Part shown: piece after piece, positions 1 through 29,547 of the stretch
Layout of the letters: each line of letters starts with the position of its first letter
Numbering within the stretch: the first letter of the stretch is position 1
Source: Mya arenaria
Lineage: Eukaryota > Mollusca > Bivalvia > Myida > Myidae
Assembly: GCF_026914265.1 (NCBI RefSeq)
Contig: NC_069123.1
Location: forward strand, 51,840,949 to 51,904,948
Reading direction: 5' to 3'
DNA length: 64,000 nucleotides
Notes under the pieces: model-generated
Databases searched by the model: none
The model's input: only the letters and a program-made list of their open reading frames with translations
Told to the model about the DNA's origin: nothing
Position numbers and translations under genes: made by a program

Positions 1-118
1 TTAAAAAATTTCCAACATCTGTAGCACAGTATTGACGCACTACAAATGAACCTGATTCTTTAATTTCCATATAAAAAAAATCATTAAGCTGATCAATTGA
101 TAAAACAGACGTCGCCAT
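1..118 (-). CDS. Candidate first exon of an unassigned gene, cut by the window edge
   Basis: An open frame begins with ATG at 118-116 in a strong start context (A at -3, G at +4) and stays open to the left edge, about 39 codons. It starts MATSVLSIDQLNDFFYMEIK and continues with a mixed-composition, non-repetitive peptide. I do not recognise a family. It could be the 5' coding exon of a leftward gene or part of a mobile-element ORF. The longer overlapping frame on the same strand (40-237) looks less protein-like. No splice site or promoter can be assigned, so confidence is low. Confidence 0.3.
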   Translation of the reverse strand, partial: MATSVLSIDQLNDFFYMEIKESGSFVVRQYCATDVGNFL

Positions 119-727
119 TTTAAAATGAAACATATGTATTTGCAGATGAATTCCATCAATGAAGCCTTTGAAAAAAGCGGGCCATACCCTAGTTTTGCCT
201 GTGGGAATGTGGTGTACCACAGGAGGTCAGATGGCATTCCATGATGGAATTACATCTCTTACCAAATTAAGCAGGTCAAAAGTGCTCTTTACCATCCACA
301 TACAGTATTTGGCAGACTAGGAACAAGAAATTCCACTTAATGTAATAGCGGTTTGGTTGTGCATGAACAGCAAATGCATCCGGTGCTGTTTTGTTAACAT
401 GCAGGGGCTGCCACTATCTTCCTTTAGGATAACAAGGATGTCAGTTTCCAGCTAAATAATCCAGGTATGGAATCTTTCATATACTAGTATCATACAATTT
501 TTTCAATCCATTTTACCTTCAAAATACAAATTTAACTACTGAAAAATATCTAACTATCAACTTGCTGATATATCAGTTTCTAAGTTTGCCCTAATCTCTT
601 TCACACTGACACAGCCACCAGTTACATGTATATAACTTTGCTTTTGTGTAGTGCTAGTACATGTTTTTTTGTGTTTCTCTGTTAATGCAAATCACTGAGT
701 TTATTAATCTTTTTCTTCTTGTTAAGG

Positions 728-881
728 AACGCAATGAGGTTGTGACCATTAGGCTCAAAGCTGTGGAGAAAGATGTCTGGCCAGGAGACATACTGATGTT
801 ATGCTTTACTGATGTTGTTGCCAACACCTACAAACCATTCACTAGAACTACCACAACGAACAATGTACTGATTATGCAGGT
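728..881 (+). CDS. Candidate internal exon, function unknown
   Basis: A 154-base open segment sits between a pyrimidine-rich acceptor (ending gttaag at about 727) and a donor (cag/gtgaat at 881/882). It encodes about 51 residues, including EKDVWPGDILMLCFTDVV, which looks more like real protein than the flanking translation. A possible next exon begins after the tttcag at 3,884-3,889, where the matching phase gives a short C-terminus, IKATLAIFKS and stop. I do not recognise the family. This may be a piece of a gene whose other exons lie left of the window. Confidence 0.3.
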
Positions 882-3800
882 GAATATAATTTTAGAATAA
901 CCATTAGATATCTAAAAACTTTCAGCTGAGTGTCATTCATTTGGTCCAAAAGCCTATGATCTTTTGTCAGATCATACTTAAAACAACAAGCATCAATGCT
1001 GTTTGAAAACTTTTTTTCATTTTTGTTTCATTCAGCTTAATGTTTGTCTAGATGATACATCATGACAAATGCCCATAATTAAAGAAAAAAACAACACTTG
1101 TTTCCAAATACAATTCATTCTTTATTTTGTCTCTAATTCCAGCTGTATTTCTTATTTATTGATTAAAATATGTTTGTTGATTTGGTATTTTAAAGTATTT
1201 AAGGTTTGAATTTATAATTAGCATATGTGAACATTAGCAGAAAATCTGAGCTACCTTTTTGAAAGAGGCCAAGAGAGGATTGGATGGTGGAGTTTCAGAT
1301 GACACAATGCTGACTGTTTCCACCTAGCTGATTTTGCTTCCTACTGGCAGCAGAAGGAAGTCTTCACTTTTATTTTAAACAATTCAGTTTTAATGCCACC
1401 AATTTGTCAAGATAACATGTAACTGAAACGATTGAAAGTACACCAACTTCCTTCATTAACACAAACTATCTATGTACCTGGACCATCAGCTTGAACAGTA
1501 TACTACTTCAACTACCATTTCTTCATATTCAAACATTACTAGAAAGGTCTGAAAGGCAATCATGCTATCTTCAGTGATAAATGAAGAATGATAAACTCCT
1601 GTGTTATAAATTCTGCTGCAACTTGAGATCACCAGTATGTACAGACATTGCCAAATTTATTGCATTTATTACTTGTGTCTTATCAGTGCTCTATGCATAG
1701 ATATTGTACTTGAAGTTGACTATGATTTTATTAAGATGCGATTTTTCACTCTGTATTGATGTTCACATACTTATATTTATGTTGCTATACCAGTGCCACT
1801 AACAGATACTCTAGATTAATTTGTTTTTATTTATTTCTACCACTGTTGTCTATGATCATTTTTATATCATATAGTTAGTACACTTCATTATATACAAGGC
1901 AGTAAATGTCTAATTTCCTATAACAACTCAGCATTAAGCCTTTTGACATTTCTGCTTTCAATTGTCTTTATATTTTTCATTAACATTTCTTTCTAAGTTT
2001 GAAGTCTGATCACTGTTAAAAAACAGGCTCTACGTTATGGCTGCCTAGAAATGTCTTCCAAATTGACAATTATTTAAAATAACAATAAACTAATGCCCTT
2101 ATGGAAACATAGTCCAAACATTCCTCAACGGCTATGAAATTATTTTTGAACAAACCTTTTTGCAGTTTACAGCCTTTAAAAAAATAAGATTTCCCTCCAA
2201 CCAAATGCACTGCTTAACCTATAAATAAATGATGTTTGACATATTATAATCATTTTCACTCATTGCAGGTTTTTCTGCTACAATGTTATCGTGTTTTCAT
2301 GTGTATCATTTAGATTCATTGTTTTCACATTATAACTTCACTCAATGATTCATTGCTAATCTCATTTTATGTACATGTCTTCTTGTTCAATTGTAAATAA
2401 TGACAAATGCTGCTCAAAAGAGTGTGATAATGGATATACTCTTCATGTTATTTGATAATTGTCAGCTGCGGCATCTTCTACGAATTGCATTACTTTTACT
2501 TTGCCTCAGATTTAATAGTATGTGTGATGGTTTTATGTTGTTGCTATTAGAACAGGGGTTATTTTGATAAGCCAAATATCCTGTACATTATCATTTCGCC
2601 AAAGTAGTTCATTATAGGTTCATTTAACACTACAGGCTGGTTAATTGTAATGGTAAACTATTTTTCAATTCTTTTAAAAGAAATCCATCCTTTGATATAG
2701 CCTTCATCTTACACCATTATTTCCTAGAGCTTTACCTTGCACTTCTGTCATTCAGGCATGGTTGAAATACATTTCAAGGGACTTGACACCAGATGATACC
2801 ATTGCAAGATGAAAAAAAAACCTGTCCAAAACTTTAATGGAATTTATATCTTAGTGTACATTTTAATTTTAATTGAGTTTTTGAACCGAGTAAATCCCAG
2901 TTATTTAAAAAAAATAGCTTCTGAGTGTGTCTTGTAAAAATCACAGGACCCCACATGCTATTCTTTAGTGTATACATTACACACATCTGAGACAGGGATA
3001 AAATATTATTTTTTTCATTTAAAATATTGCATTTTTGACCTCATACTAGCCCTTATTCATAAGTTCAGTCTTGTTTTAAGGAAAAATTGAACTTGCTGAT
3101 ATTGGTACTTTTGGTTCATCCCCAATTGATCCAATAAACCCTGGTATAATATTGATAATTATGGAGAAATAAAGACATACTTTATATGTAATGTTAATTG
3201 GCTCAATTTCAGACCTATTCAGATTATGAAATAAAATACTGCATTATGACTTTTATTAAATCATAGACCAACTATAAAAACGCACAAAAGAGAATGTTCC
3301 TTTTCATATACCTTGTTCTTATTTTTCTGAAATTGAACTGCTGGTGTTTAGGCATTGGTCTATGACAGGTGTGGTTGACTGTTGATATGTAAATTTAACC
3401 AGCTACGATAACAACATCATATGCATACACCACTGTCAGCATTTTAACTGCTACAGCTAATGAAGAACCTCCAATAGCTATACTCTTATATTAGTTGCCA
3501 TTTATGAATAATATTCAACATTTTATTGTTTAAATCTATTTTGTTTTACATTTTTCCTTTGAGATTCTTAAAAAACATTTACAACCTATCAATAAAATTT
3601 ATATCCGTATGCACTTCAGTGTTCATGTTTTGTTGTTTCCTTCTTACCAAAGCCAAAAAAGTTGTTGCCATAGCCTATTAGTTGTTACCCATTTTTTTAA
3701 CATTGCCATGCTTAAGCTAGGCCTGCTTCCATTTTCCTACTCCTTGATGATGTATTACTATTTCCCACTGTGCCCTTTTGTCAGGCAGAGCTTCCATCAA

Positions 3801-4291
3801 TAATTATGAATTATATTTAATATTCAAAATGTCAATTAAAAAAAAGTTTAAAAATAATACAGAAACATAATTGTGATTCTTATTTCAGATAAAAGCAACC
3901 CTTGCCATTTTTAAATCATAGCTTGGGTCCTGAATTCCCACTTAAGAAACTTTCTTCTACAAAACAATACCAGACTAGGAGTGTTGTACGGTCTGATTCA
4001 ATCTCCTCTTTCCACACATCTGACATTCATACAACCAGTTGTAAATCTCCTGCTGCCAGCTTTAAGCAATACCGTCCCTCAGCACTTTCAGTGCTTTGAT
4101 TCATGGAAGCAATGGTGACGACGCAAAACGACGGGAATGGAACAGTCATACGCGCAGACTAAAAACACATTTAAGTAATTTATTATGTTTAAGTAAACAG
4201 AGAAGATACCAACAAGTTTTTGTATCCAAATTGTTCCACTGCCTAGATATCAGTAGGTGATTATAAATGGGCTATTAAGGTTAAACCAAAA
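882..4291. other. AT-rich stretch without a supported gene
   Basis: Apart from the possible short last exon near 3,890-3,925, I see no conserved coding segment, RNA gene or tandem array here. The final ~200 bases presumably hold the alanine racemase 5' UTR and promoter, but no TATA box or initiator stands out. Confidence 0.4.
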
Positions 4292-20339
<16,048 letters not shown>

Positions 20340-20400
20340 AATTTACACATACCACTTTAACATAAATAACTGTATTTCATATTGAGATATTCATTGTCAC

Positions 20401-20402
<2 letters not shown>

Positions 20403-20449
<47 letters not shown>

Positions 20450-20508
20450 TAAATATTGTTACAATTATTATTATTTTTATTTTTTTCATTATAACTATTA
20501 TTATTATT

Positions 20509-20548
<40 letters not shown>

Positions 20549-20566
20549 ACAACAACAACATCACCG

Positions 20567-20597
<31 letters not shown>

Positions 20598-20600
20598 TAG

Positions 20601-20631
<31 letters not shown>

Positions 20632-20652
20632 GTCGTCATCATCACCATTATT
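20403..20652 (+). repeat. Compound trinucleotide microsatellite
   Basis: Runs in order of (TTA)n, (ATC)n, (AAC)n, (CAG)n and (ATC)n just after the alanine racemase stop codon. The poly-Leu, poly-His and poly-Met open frames it creates are not genes. It may mark the tail of an inserted element. Confidence 0.93.
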
Positions 20653-21254
20653 TTATGCTCATATTTACTGGTAGAGATACTTTCAATCGTTATGTATCTA
20701 TCTATAACCCCTGACGTATCTTTACCTTTAAATTGTTTGTTATTTACAGAAATATAAATTGGGTTGATTTAATGTATAATTTGTTTACAATGGTAAAGCT
20801 TTTACCCATTTAGCACAATGTCTTGTGGCCGTGAATGTAGAGCGCTGGATTTTAATCATCGATTATAACGGTTGTGAGTGCCGAAATTAAGTGTTTTTGT
20901 TTCCATTTTTTTTAAATTTCCTACTCTTAATACATAAATGGAGACATCGTAAAGTCTTGCAAGCTTAACAGTTAGATTTCATCAAACATATTAGATCAAT
21001 TGTAGTAAAAGTCATAAGTACTAAGATGTCGCGACCGAAGAACGTGCGTTATTTTAAAAATAATATTATTTAATCATTTATTAGAAAAAACAAAGTGAAA
21101 TATATTGCTTTATAAATGGATGACCATGGACAAATAAACATAAAAAATTAAAATAGACAGAAACAAATATTTTGAATCAAATAATTTGTTAAGAACTTAA
21201 TTGAACTTATGAAAAGCATAGAAAAGACCACAAACATTAACAATACAAATGTTA

Positions 21255-21335
21255 CCCTCAACGGATGCGAACTCGCAACCGTACGAATCACAGCCCTAAA
21301 CATCACCTACTGCACTATATACCCCACCAATAACA
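21255..21335 (-). repeat. tRNA-like remnant, possible SINE head
   Basis: On the minus strand TATAGTGCAGTAGGTGATG resembles a pol III A box and GGTTGCGAGTTCGCATCC a B box, spaced as in a tRNA. The acceptor and anticodon stems do not fold well, so this is not a functional tRNA. It may be a tRNA-derived SINE head or a tRNA pseudogene. Confidence 0.35.
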
Positions 21336-21639
21336 AGATATATGTTATACGGTAACACCGAGAAGATAGCTCTCAAATGACGCACGTAATATATTAAGGA
21401 ATCTAAACGTGGACTTGTCCAAAAGAACACAGCACACGGGTCAAAATAGGACTATCATAACACATATTTCTGTCAATCTGTTAATTTCTGCTGTGGTTTT
21501 ATGAGTTTTTGTTTTATTTGACGTACTGCAAACCATCCATTTACGCCGTTTATCTTTTTAAAAGATATCTCACGCTACTTTGTATGTTTGTATATAGTGA
21601 GCGGAGACCATTTTTTATAAATGGTCACCATAACCATAA

Positions 21640-23310
21640 TATAACCATTAATCACCATCAAAAATACTTCCAAGAAACTAATATTATATTTAATAAACAA
21701 TCAGGGTTAAGGGAAAACCATTCCGGTATTACCGCACTGACTAGTTAAATAGATGCGTGGATTAGAGATGTAGACAGTGGCACACTCATTGGAACTGTTT
21801 TTTTTTCTTGATCGCAGTAAAGCATTTTATTTAGTGGACCATGCAATCCTTTTGGACAAATTGAAACTGTACCATTTTTCGATTAACGCACTGGCGTTCT
21901 TTTCGTCATACTTAAGTAACAGAAAACAGTTGGTAAAAGTCGGAGATACACAATCTGAATTACTCACTGTTATTTCTGGTGTACCTCAAGGGGCCATATT
22001 GGGTCCTTTATTATTTAAATTATATATCAATGATATTGCTACATGCAATGATAAGATGAATTTAGATTTCTCTGCAGATGATTCTGCATTGCATGAGGCG
22101 GGTACTAGTCTCTTAGAAATTGAACATAACCTTCAAATTAATCTAAATTGCATAGGAAAATGGTGCAAGGTAAATATATAGTATGTTATTGCATACAATT
22201 AAATCAAAATGCATGGTCGTTGGAACATCATTTAAAACGAAACGAGCATCCGACTTGTTTCTGTTAAAAAACGGAACTTCATTAGAAAATGTAAATGCCA
22301 AAAACCTACTTGGTATTTAAATTGATAATAATCTCAAGTGACATTCACAGACAGAATTTGTCTGTTAAGTAAACTAAAAAAAAAACTAATAAAAAAGTTA
22401 TCTATTTTCTGACTGATTAGATGAAATATATGTTCTATAACTCATATATACCTGTTATTCGAAAACTGTTGTCATATGTGGGGCAAAGGCAATGGTTCAA
22501 ATGTAAATAAAATAAACATTCTACAAAGAAGTTTGGCAAAAATAATATAACAGATAGATGTAACTATCATACTGCCGTACTTGTATATAAACCCATACAT
22601 GATATGGTACCAACATACATGTCAGATCTTTTAACATTTTCAAATGATGAATACTATACTCTTAGATCAGTTTCAAAAAAGGACCTCATTTGCAATATGT
22701 TGCCTAGAACAATTCTCAAGGACTCTTTTTCGTATAACAGTTTACACGTATGGAATGAAATACCTATAGGAGTAAGAAATGTACATAAATTGGTAACGCT
22801 CAATTTTTAAGTATAAAGCTTTCTTTTTGAATAAACATTTAAACATTCAAGTAAAGACTTGAATTCCGACTGAATCTATTTAAGCAATTTGTATAAACGT
22901 TATATTCATTATTATCTTTCTCACTTATTGTATATTACATTGGGTGTTTGTCGGTAAGGGCTTGAAATTTGGTTGAAATGATACATGTGTTTACCACGGT
23001 GTATTATTCATTACTGATTCATATGATGATTTAAGTATATCCTTTTTTGCTATTTAAATGATAGTATGCATGTGCGAATTCTATACATGTGTTTAAAATA
23101 ATTAACATGTCTAATTATGCATTAATGCTTTATATGACTATATGTTTTTCGTATTAGATGATATTTGAATAATAGTATGTATACATGTGTGAATTGTGTA
23201 AAGATGTCATTATGTTTTGTTTAAGAAGGCCATATTAGAATATGATGTTTTATAGTTGACACTGTAATTATGTCATAATGTGTTACCTTCTTAAAATAAA
23301 GATGTTATTA

Positions 23311-23366
<56 letters not shown>
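21640..23366 (+). mobile_element. Broken non-LTR retrotransposon (LINE, CR1/Jockey-like), 3' part
   Basis: Encodes part of a reverse transcriptase: NKQSGLRENHSGITALT, then LDRSKAFYLVDHAILLDKLK (usual LDLSKAFDTVDH), GVPQGAILGPLLF, and SADDSAL where FADD is usual. After further frame breaks come the C-terminal region (Y-S-Y-I-P-V with WGKGNG in another frame, near 22,440-22,500) and a terminal segment VWNEIPIGVRNVHKL. The 3' UTR ends with AATAAAGATGTTATTATTG and a (TTA)n tail at 23,309-23,366, as expected for a LINE 3' end. The 5' part, including any endonuclease, is absent. Stops and shifts in several places show that it is dead. Confidence 0.85.
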
Positions 23367-23369
<3 letters not shown>

Positions 23370-24240
23370 AAGTTCATCTACTGGTCATTACCTGTATCGC
23401 TACCAAGTTTCAATACAGTAAGAGTAAGAGTTGGGCCATTAGTGGATACCGCTATTTATAAAAAGTCACCAAAATCTTGACCTTTGACATATTGCCCTTA
23501 AATCAATAGGGGTAAATGACTGGTCATTCAAATAAATTCCTTTTAATTCTTAAGATCAATCGCTTTGTATATATATGTAGAGCCGACTTTTAGTAGGTCA
23601 CCATGACATTGACTTTTAAGCTGTCTTAACAAAAAGGGTTAAGAAAATAATGAAATTAACAATGTTCATACAAAGTTTGTATATATTGTCTTCAGAACCA
23701 TGCCCTTTAACCTAATGAACTCCAATAATAGACAATCAGACATAATTATACCACGGGAAGTGTGTCCCGCATATAACTCGTGCTCTCATCTCAAATGTCA
23801 AGATCACACTTGGAGGTCAATGTTCCACAATATGTATTTCATAGTAATATTTGAATCTCAGCCATAGCAATACATTTGTCTCAGCCACAATTTATTAAAC
23901 GTCAATGGAATTTAATCGAACCGTACAAAGTTGTAGAACACCATGGGAAGGTGTGTTTTGCATCAAATGCGTTCTCTTGGAAGGTAAAGGTCACACATGG
24001 CCAATGCGCCACAATATTTATTTCATAGCATTACCTTTTGTCTCAGTCATAACATTCGAACTATCAATGTGAATTTGAACATCTTTCATCTTAGTAAAGG
24101 TCAGCAGATTAATGACCTTTGACATAATGACCACAAAATTAAAATGGTACAACTACTTACCATGAAGAATGTGCAATTTTTGAAGAATCTACTCCAGGTA
24201 CTTCATAAGTGATTACTAAGAAACGACGACGACGCCTGTG
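23367..24240. repeat. Decayed tandem-repeat element with TTGACCTTTGAC segments
   Basis: The region repeats phrases such as ATCTTGACCTTTGACAT, CATTGACTTTTAAG, TCAATAGGGGT and CATGGGAAG(G)TGTGT at irregular distances. These resemble, in degraded form, the units of the ~145-bp element at 48,935-50,504. It has no coding potential. It is probably an old relative of that family, truncated by or placed next to the LINE tail. Confidence 0.5.
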
Positions 24241-25957
24241 AAAGTTATTCCCAGGTTTCGACCACGCTTCACAGGCGACAAATACAGACCCGCATTAGTT
24301 CCATATATTCAACGCCACGAAGACGAACATCAACCAGATATACGGCCTCCTGTATACAATAGGCCAGCTTTCAAATTATTAATAGATCACTTTGCAACTG
24401 ATATTCGTTAAATATAATTTTATGCCGACATGAAATATTTAATGGATCTGCGGGTTGAACTGAATCACCCCTAGCTAAACCTGCGGGTTGAACCGTTTAC
24501 ATCTAAAGCGTGGCTTATCAGCGTTCCGCGCCGTGACCAGTGGTCACATGGTGTGTGCGTGGATTCGTTAAAAACTGAGAATTATTCTTAATAAAGGCTA
24601 TAAACACGTCCGGATTTGTCCGAAGTGAACTCTTTTTATTGAAATGGCATGATCCCTTATTATCCACTTATTGTAAACATACTGTAGTAAGCATTGGACA
24701 CATACTGTGTTGTGTGAAAAAAAATCAGTATACATTTTGCTTTAAAACTTGATTTCTTTCAGTACGTGTGTAATATCGTAACGCATACACTACAACAAAT
24801 TTATCACCGGTATCGTGCATTTGGCTGTATAGTAATCGTATACGTTAAAATAGAGCAGGCATATAAAACAAAACAACTTTCTAACGAGAGCGACTGTTAC
24901 TGTTAGCTATATGTAAAACAAAACAGTTAGCTAACCTGAGCGACGTGCGCCTTGACAGGGTTAGTACCACCCGCCGTACCCGTTATCGACCGTGTTCGAC
25001 GAATCTCGAAATAGAGCTGTATATGATTTGTTTCGTTATCGTTTTTGAGATGTACGTTTATTCTTATTTTAGAACCGTAGGTTTGGACGGGGGGGGGGGG
25101 GGGTAGTTTCGAGAGGGGTTGATATCAACTCCCCTCTGATGCTACGTGGCGCTACAGCCGTGTATTTTCACATTGTAATTCTTTGCCTCGTTAATAAGCC
25201 ATAGTTTTTAGACTTCAATACATAAACACTCAACACTATGCAGGATAATGGGAAACAAATTTATCTTTATAATATATAAAGATGGCCATTTAAATGATAT
25301 CTACGTCACATGGTTTTGAACATACATATGCATTTTCGAAAAACATCATACATTATACATAACAACGGCGTATTTGCTAGGTTGTGAAAATACTTGTGTT
25401 GTTGTGTACAGTAAGAAGCATTTGCAGCTGTAGATATGTAGGAAGTAGCGGAGGTTCACTACCAAGTTGAGATGTACTTCAATTAGGCCATAGTTCAGTT
25501 ACTGGGTAAAGAAGTAATCTTAAGTACATCGAATGTTATATCTCTCTCTCTCTATATATATATTATCAACAGGACTTACAGTGTTTAATCAGTGTCAACT
25601 AAGATAATAAAGGGAGACAGTAAAATAGTGTAATCATTTACCGTACTCCCATATTTTATCCGACTTGTTATAACCAAACAACATGATTATGTTATAAATA
25701 TCGTTCAACTTCCGTGACAATTTACCGTTAAACTTCGTTGGAATCAATGCTAGTGTATACATTCTAGTAGTCGATGGAAATATCGTCGAAAATTTTCAGA
25801 ATATAAAAGAAGAAATTTGTCTGCTGAATAAACAGACGGAGCTCGTGTAAATAAACGCAATTTTCATGAACATATATTTGGACCTAGCCATTTACTAGCC
25901 GTTTACAAGTAGCAAACTGGTATTGTTCAAGAAGTGCTCACTTTTGCAGTGTCAGCA
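24241..25957. other. Non-coding upstream region of the ENPP-like gene
   Basis: No supported exon. It includes a G run at 25,090-25,103 and a (CT)n/(TA)n tract near 25,543-25,562. The last few hundred bases presumably hold the promoter and 5' UTR of the ENPP-like gene. No clear core element is visible. Confidence 0.45.
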
Positions 25958-28953
25958 ATGAGTGTACATTCCATGTGTCTCGTCTTTTTAAATATTTTCC
26001 TGTGTGGATTTCTTCATGTTGAGTCCAGCAACAAAGTGTTGGTGATTTCCATGGACGGATTTCGTTGGGATTACATTCAGAAAGCAAACACTCCAAATTT
26101 CGACGATTTTGCCGCCAAGGGAACCAGGGCAAAGTACATCAACAACACGTTTATCACGAAAACGTTCCCATGCCACTACTCTATCGCAACAGGTACGCTA
26201 CTGGCGTCGCATTATGGAATGAGAATGTGTTTATGTACATTGTCTGATGCCATGTTTTATTGTTAAAATCGAACGTGCACACTATTAACTTTATTTGTTT
26301 ATTTTGTTGCTTTAAGGGACGCATTCACATGGTATGGGGTCAGATATAAAACAAATCTTGTGAAATGTGAACAAAATTCGTGTTTCAATTCTTAAACATT
26401 ATTACAAGTTCAAATAAGAGCTTTACTGTTTTGGTTTCTGATGATTTGCCTTAATTGACACTCGTACACACAATGAGTGAACAATGTTGTCATAAAAAAG
26501 AAAGCGTAAAGTTTCAATACATATAATATAAATCAGTTCATAAAACATGAGCATTTTTTTTGGGTTAAAACAGTTACAACTTGGGACTGATTTATACAAA
26601 GGCAGTGATGAAAAAATGAGAAAGATAATGCGCAGCCACCTAGAGGAAAATAGTTGTTGTTTTTTAAAGTAAAGGTAAAAATAACATTGAAAAATACAAG
26701 CTTAAAAGAAAATATCTTATGGCTGAGGGTATTTTTTGTGGATATTTTATTCAGATATACCAGCATAACAATGTACATATATAGATATAAGAGATCACTG
26801 CTATTAAAACAATATATTTTCGAAATGGTTAACATGTTATATTTAAGGTATTTTTTCTCTTGTTGCTATTGTTTCCTCTATGTTTAGAAGTTAGACGATA
26901 TTGGACAAACATGGTACATCTTGGTATATTCCCTTCACAGTTTGATTCAACAGTTTTTTGCTAAAATAATAAGAAAATTCAGATCATAGCTATATTCATA
27001 CATTTCTTTGTTTGCCAATAACTCACAAAGCGTTATAGATTTGTATGAGTAATCTCTTAAGCAAACTCCGGTCAATGTGTTAGATAAGGCTCCGTATTCA
27101 CCCCAAAACGTTTGTGTAATATCACATTTAAGCATGTGGATGTTTTAATCAATGTTCATCACAAACAAGTCACATAGGATGGACACGACAGTAGTGTATG
27201 TATATAGCTCGGCATCAAACATTTAACTTCCCTATTTCTACTTTCCGGTTTTACATTGTTCAATAGAGTAATTGTAGACTAGTTCCTTTAAAAATAATTT
27301 CAAATCTACCACAGGCTTGCGTAATAAAGTCATATACTTAAGTAAACTAGGTTCAATGTCATGGGTCATATGTTAAAGAACTCAAATAGAAATATTACAG
27401 CGCTGCATGTATGCAGGAAATGCTTTGTAAAGAAAGCAGAGAAGCTACCATATGATGGAGCCATCCACATCACTGTACATATACTTACAACTTAATTAAA
27501 ATACGACTACAGTAATTAAACTACATATAACCCCGAGTATATACTTATTGCTATGAGTATAATGTCCGGTTTTAGCACTGACCCCCATACTCCACATTAC
27601 AGGCCTGTTTGAGGAGAGTCACGGCATCATCGCCAACAGCATGTATGACCCCGTCACCCAGAAACACTTCACTATGTCCAGCAAGGAGTCATTCTGGTGG
27701 GACGGTGGGGAACCGCTTTGGGCCACCGTGCAAAGGTCTGACCTTAGGAGCGCTGTGTACTACTGGCCGGGCAGCGAGGCGGAGATCAGGGGCCTCAGGC
27801 CGAACATCTACTTTCCGTACAACGAGTCTGTGAACTTTTATTCTCGCGTTGACACTGTGGTGCAGTGGTTGGCTAACGACTCGTACAACATCGACTTCGC
27901 AATGCTGTACTTCCACGAGCCGGACCACACGGGTCATATGTACGGCCCGGACTCGACGGAAGTTTTGACTAAAGTGGAAGAGATGGACGCCATACTAGGA
28001 TACATAGTCGAAAGTTTCACGAACGCAAGTCTATGGGCAAACGTTAACGTATTAGTCACCAGCGATCACGGGATGACTGAGATAAGCCACGATAAAACCA
28101 TCGACCTCCTGGCGTACGTAGACAATGCCGCCATGGAGCAGGTGCCATCCATGGGGCCGGTGGCCAACATCAGGGTGGCTGACGGTATGTTGGAGGAAGT
28201 GATAGCGAACCTTTCGTCGGCACCGCATCTGAAGGTCTATCGACGGGAAGAAGTTCCGGAATTTTGGTACTATAAAAACAACGAACGTATTCTGGATATT
28301 GTGGCCGTGGCGGACGAGCATTGGAGCATTATAATGGTGTGGCGACTAGAAAGATTTGTCAGTTGTAAACTTCTAAAAAAATAATTGCGATAAAATTAAA
28401 TTTCTATGGAGATTTATCCAGCTTCATAATCCTTATGAATCTGTTGTTTATTCAATGACGACTTCTGCTGAGTCGATCATTGTCGTTCAAAAACACACAT
28501 GCAATCGTAACGAGACGATAACAAATTAGACAAGCGCGCAAAATCTTACTATCTCTTCAAACTGTTAAATGTTTTTATTAAAACACTATTTGTATATTTA
28601 AAATATACGGTGATTTTTTTTAGAATGCGAGTGCGTACACGTACAACGGCAAGGGAGGTCACGGCTATGACAACAGGTTGATGTCCATGAAGCCCATCTT
28701 CTACGCTCGGGGCCCAGACATCCGGTCAGGGTACGAGACTCGGCCATTCAACTCGGTGGACATTTACCCGACGGTGTGTCGTCTGCTCGGGGCGCGACCA
28801 GCCCCAAACAACGGAACCATTGAACACACGAGCGACTTTGTAACCCTTCCAGTGTCTCAGGCCGCTTCTGTTAGATCTCAAACAGTGCTGTCGGTTTCTC
28901 TCATATATGTTTCCATGGCTATATTTTGTGTGCAGGAAGTGCTAAGGATATGA
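25958..28953 (+). CDS. ENPP4/5-like ectonucleotide pyrophosphatase/phosphodiesterase (three exons, 432 residues)
   Basis: A type I phosphodiesterase expected to hydrolyse nucleotide or related phosphodiester bonds at the cell surface. Exons: 25958-26192, 27603-28336, 28624-28953. An N-terminal hydrophobic segment (about residues 6-20) is the likely signal peptide. The two-zinc catalytic set of the family is complete: D33 (SMDGFRWDY), nucleophile T69 (FITKTFP), N90 (GIIANSMYDP), D186 and H190 (EPDHTGH), D233 and H234 (SDHGM), H336 (GGHGYDN). Residue 72 is Cys where most members have Asn (TFPNHY), which is unusual but not a catalytic position. A hydrophobic C-terminal stretch (SVSLIYVSMAIFCV) could be a membrane anchor. 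Length and the absence of somatomedin-B and nuclease-like domains fit ENPP4/5 rather than ENPP1-3. Intron 2 uses a weak donor, ATG/gtgtgg. Confidence 0.92.
26193..27602. other. ENPP-like gene intron 1, no feature seen
   Basis: AT-rich intron from gtacgc to acattacag. I see no conserved coding, RNA or tandem-repeat signal in it. Confidence 0.6.
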
Positions 28954-29107
28954 AAAGGAATTCCTAGAATGAGAACTGTGCAAGTTTAGTGAAATGTTTT
29001 TCTTTTGAACTCCAGCAGGGTTTACCTTTTATTCAGATATGTATTATTTTGTCGTTTAATGCAGTTTTATTTTATTATCATATGGAAACAACACTCATTT
29101 ATCTATA

Positions 29108-29113
29108 AATAAA
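29108..29113 (+). terminator. Polyadenylation signal of the ENPP-like gene
   Basis: AATAAA 155 bases after the stop codon. It recurs at 29,702-29,707 in the second duplicate unit. Confidence 0.6.
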
Positions 29114-29266
29114 TACATTGTACTAGCTATCGGTTCTGGTTAAATTAAGTCGCATTGGACCTTAAGCGTATGTGTAAGCTTACACTGTTACGGACACATT
29201 TAACCGTTTTCCTCGCGATTAATATTGTAATATAAAATCTCCTCGGTGTTGACATTTGGAATGCCG

Positions 29267-29547
29267 ACAGGTTGATGTCCATGAAGCCCATCTTCTACGC
29301 TCGGGGCCCAGACATCCGGTCAGGGTACGAGACTCGGCCATTCAACTCGGTGGACATTTACCCGACGGTGTGTCGTCTGCTCGGGGCGCGACCAGCCCCA
29401 AACAACGGAACCATTGAACACACGAGCGACTTTGTAACCCTTCCAGTGTCTCAGGCCGCTTCTGTTAGATCTCAAACAGTGCTGTCGGTTTCTCTCATAT
29501 ATGTTTCCATGGCTATATTTTGTGTGCAGGAAGTGCTAAGGATATGA
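29267..29547 (+). pseudogene. Duplicate of the ENPP-like C-terminal exon piece
   Basis: Repeats the last 93 or so codons of the ENPP-like gene identically, including the stop. It lacks the upstream acceptor, the metal-binding His (GGHGYDN) and all preceding domains, so it cannot encode an enzyme alone. If unit 1 is used normally, this copy is transcribed only as read-through 3' sequence. Confidence 0.85.

Noticed and set aside
20382-20648. Poly-Leu/His/Gln and poly-Met open frames
   Set aside because: Translation of trinucleotide microsatellites.
27689-28321. Minus-strand frames over ENPP-like exon 2
   Set aside because: Shadows of the conserved + strand exon.
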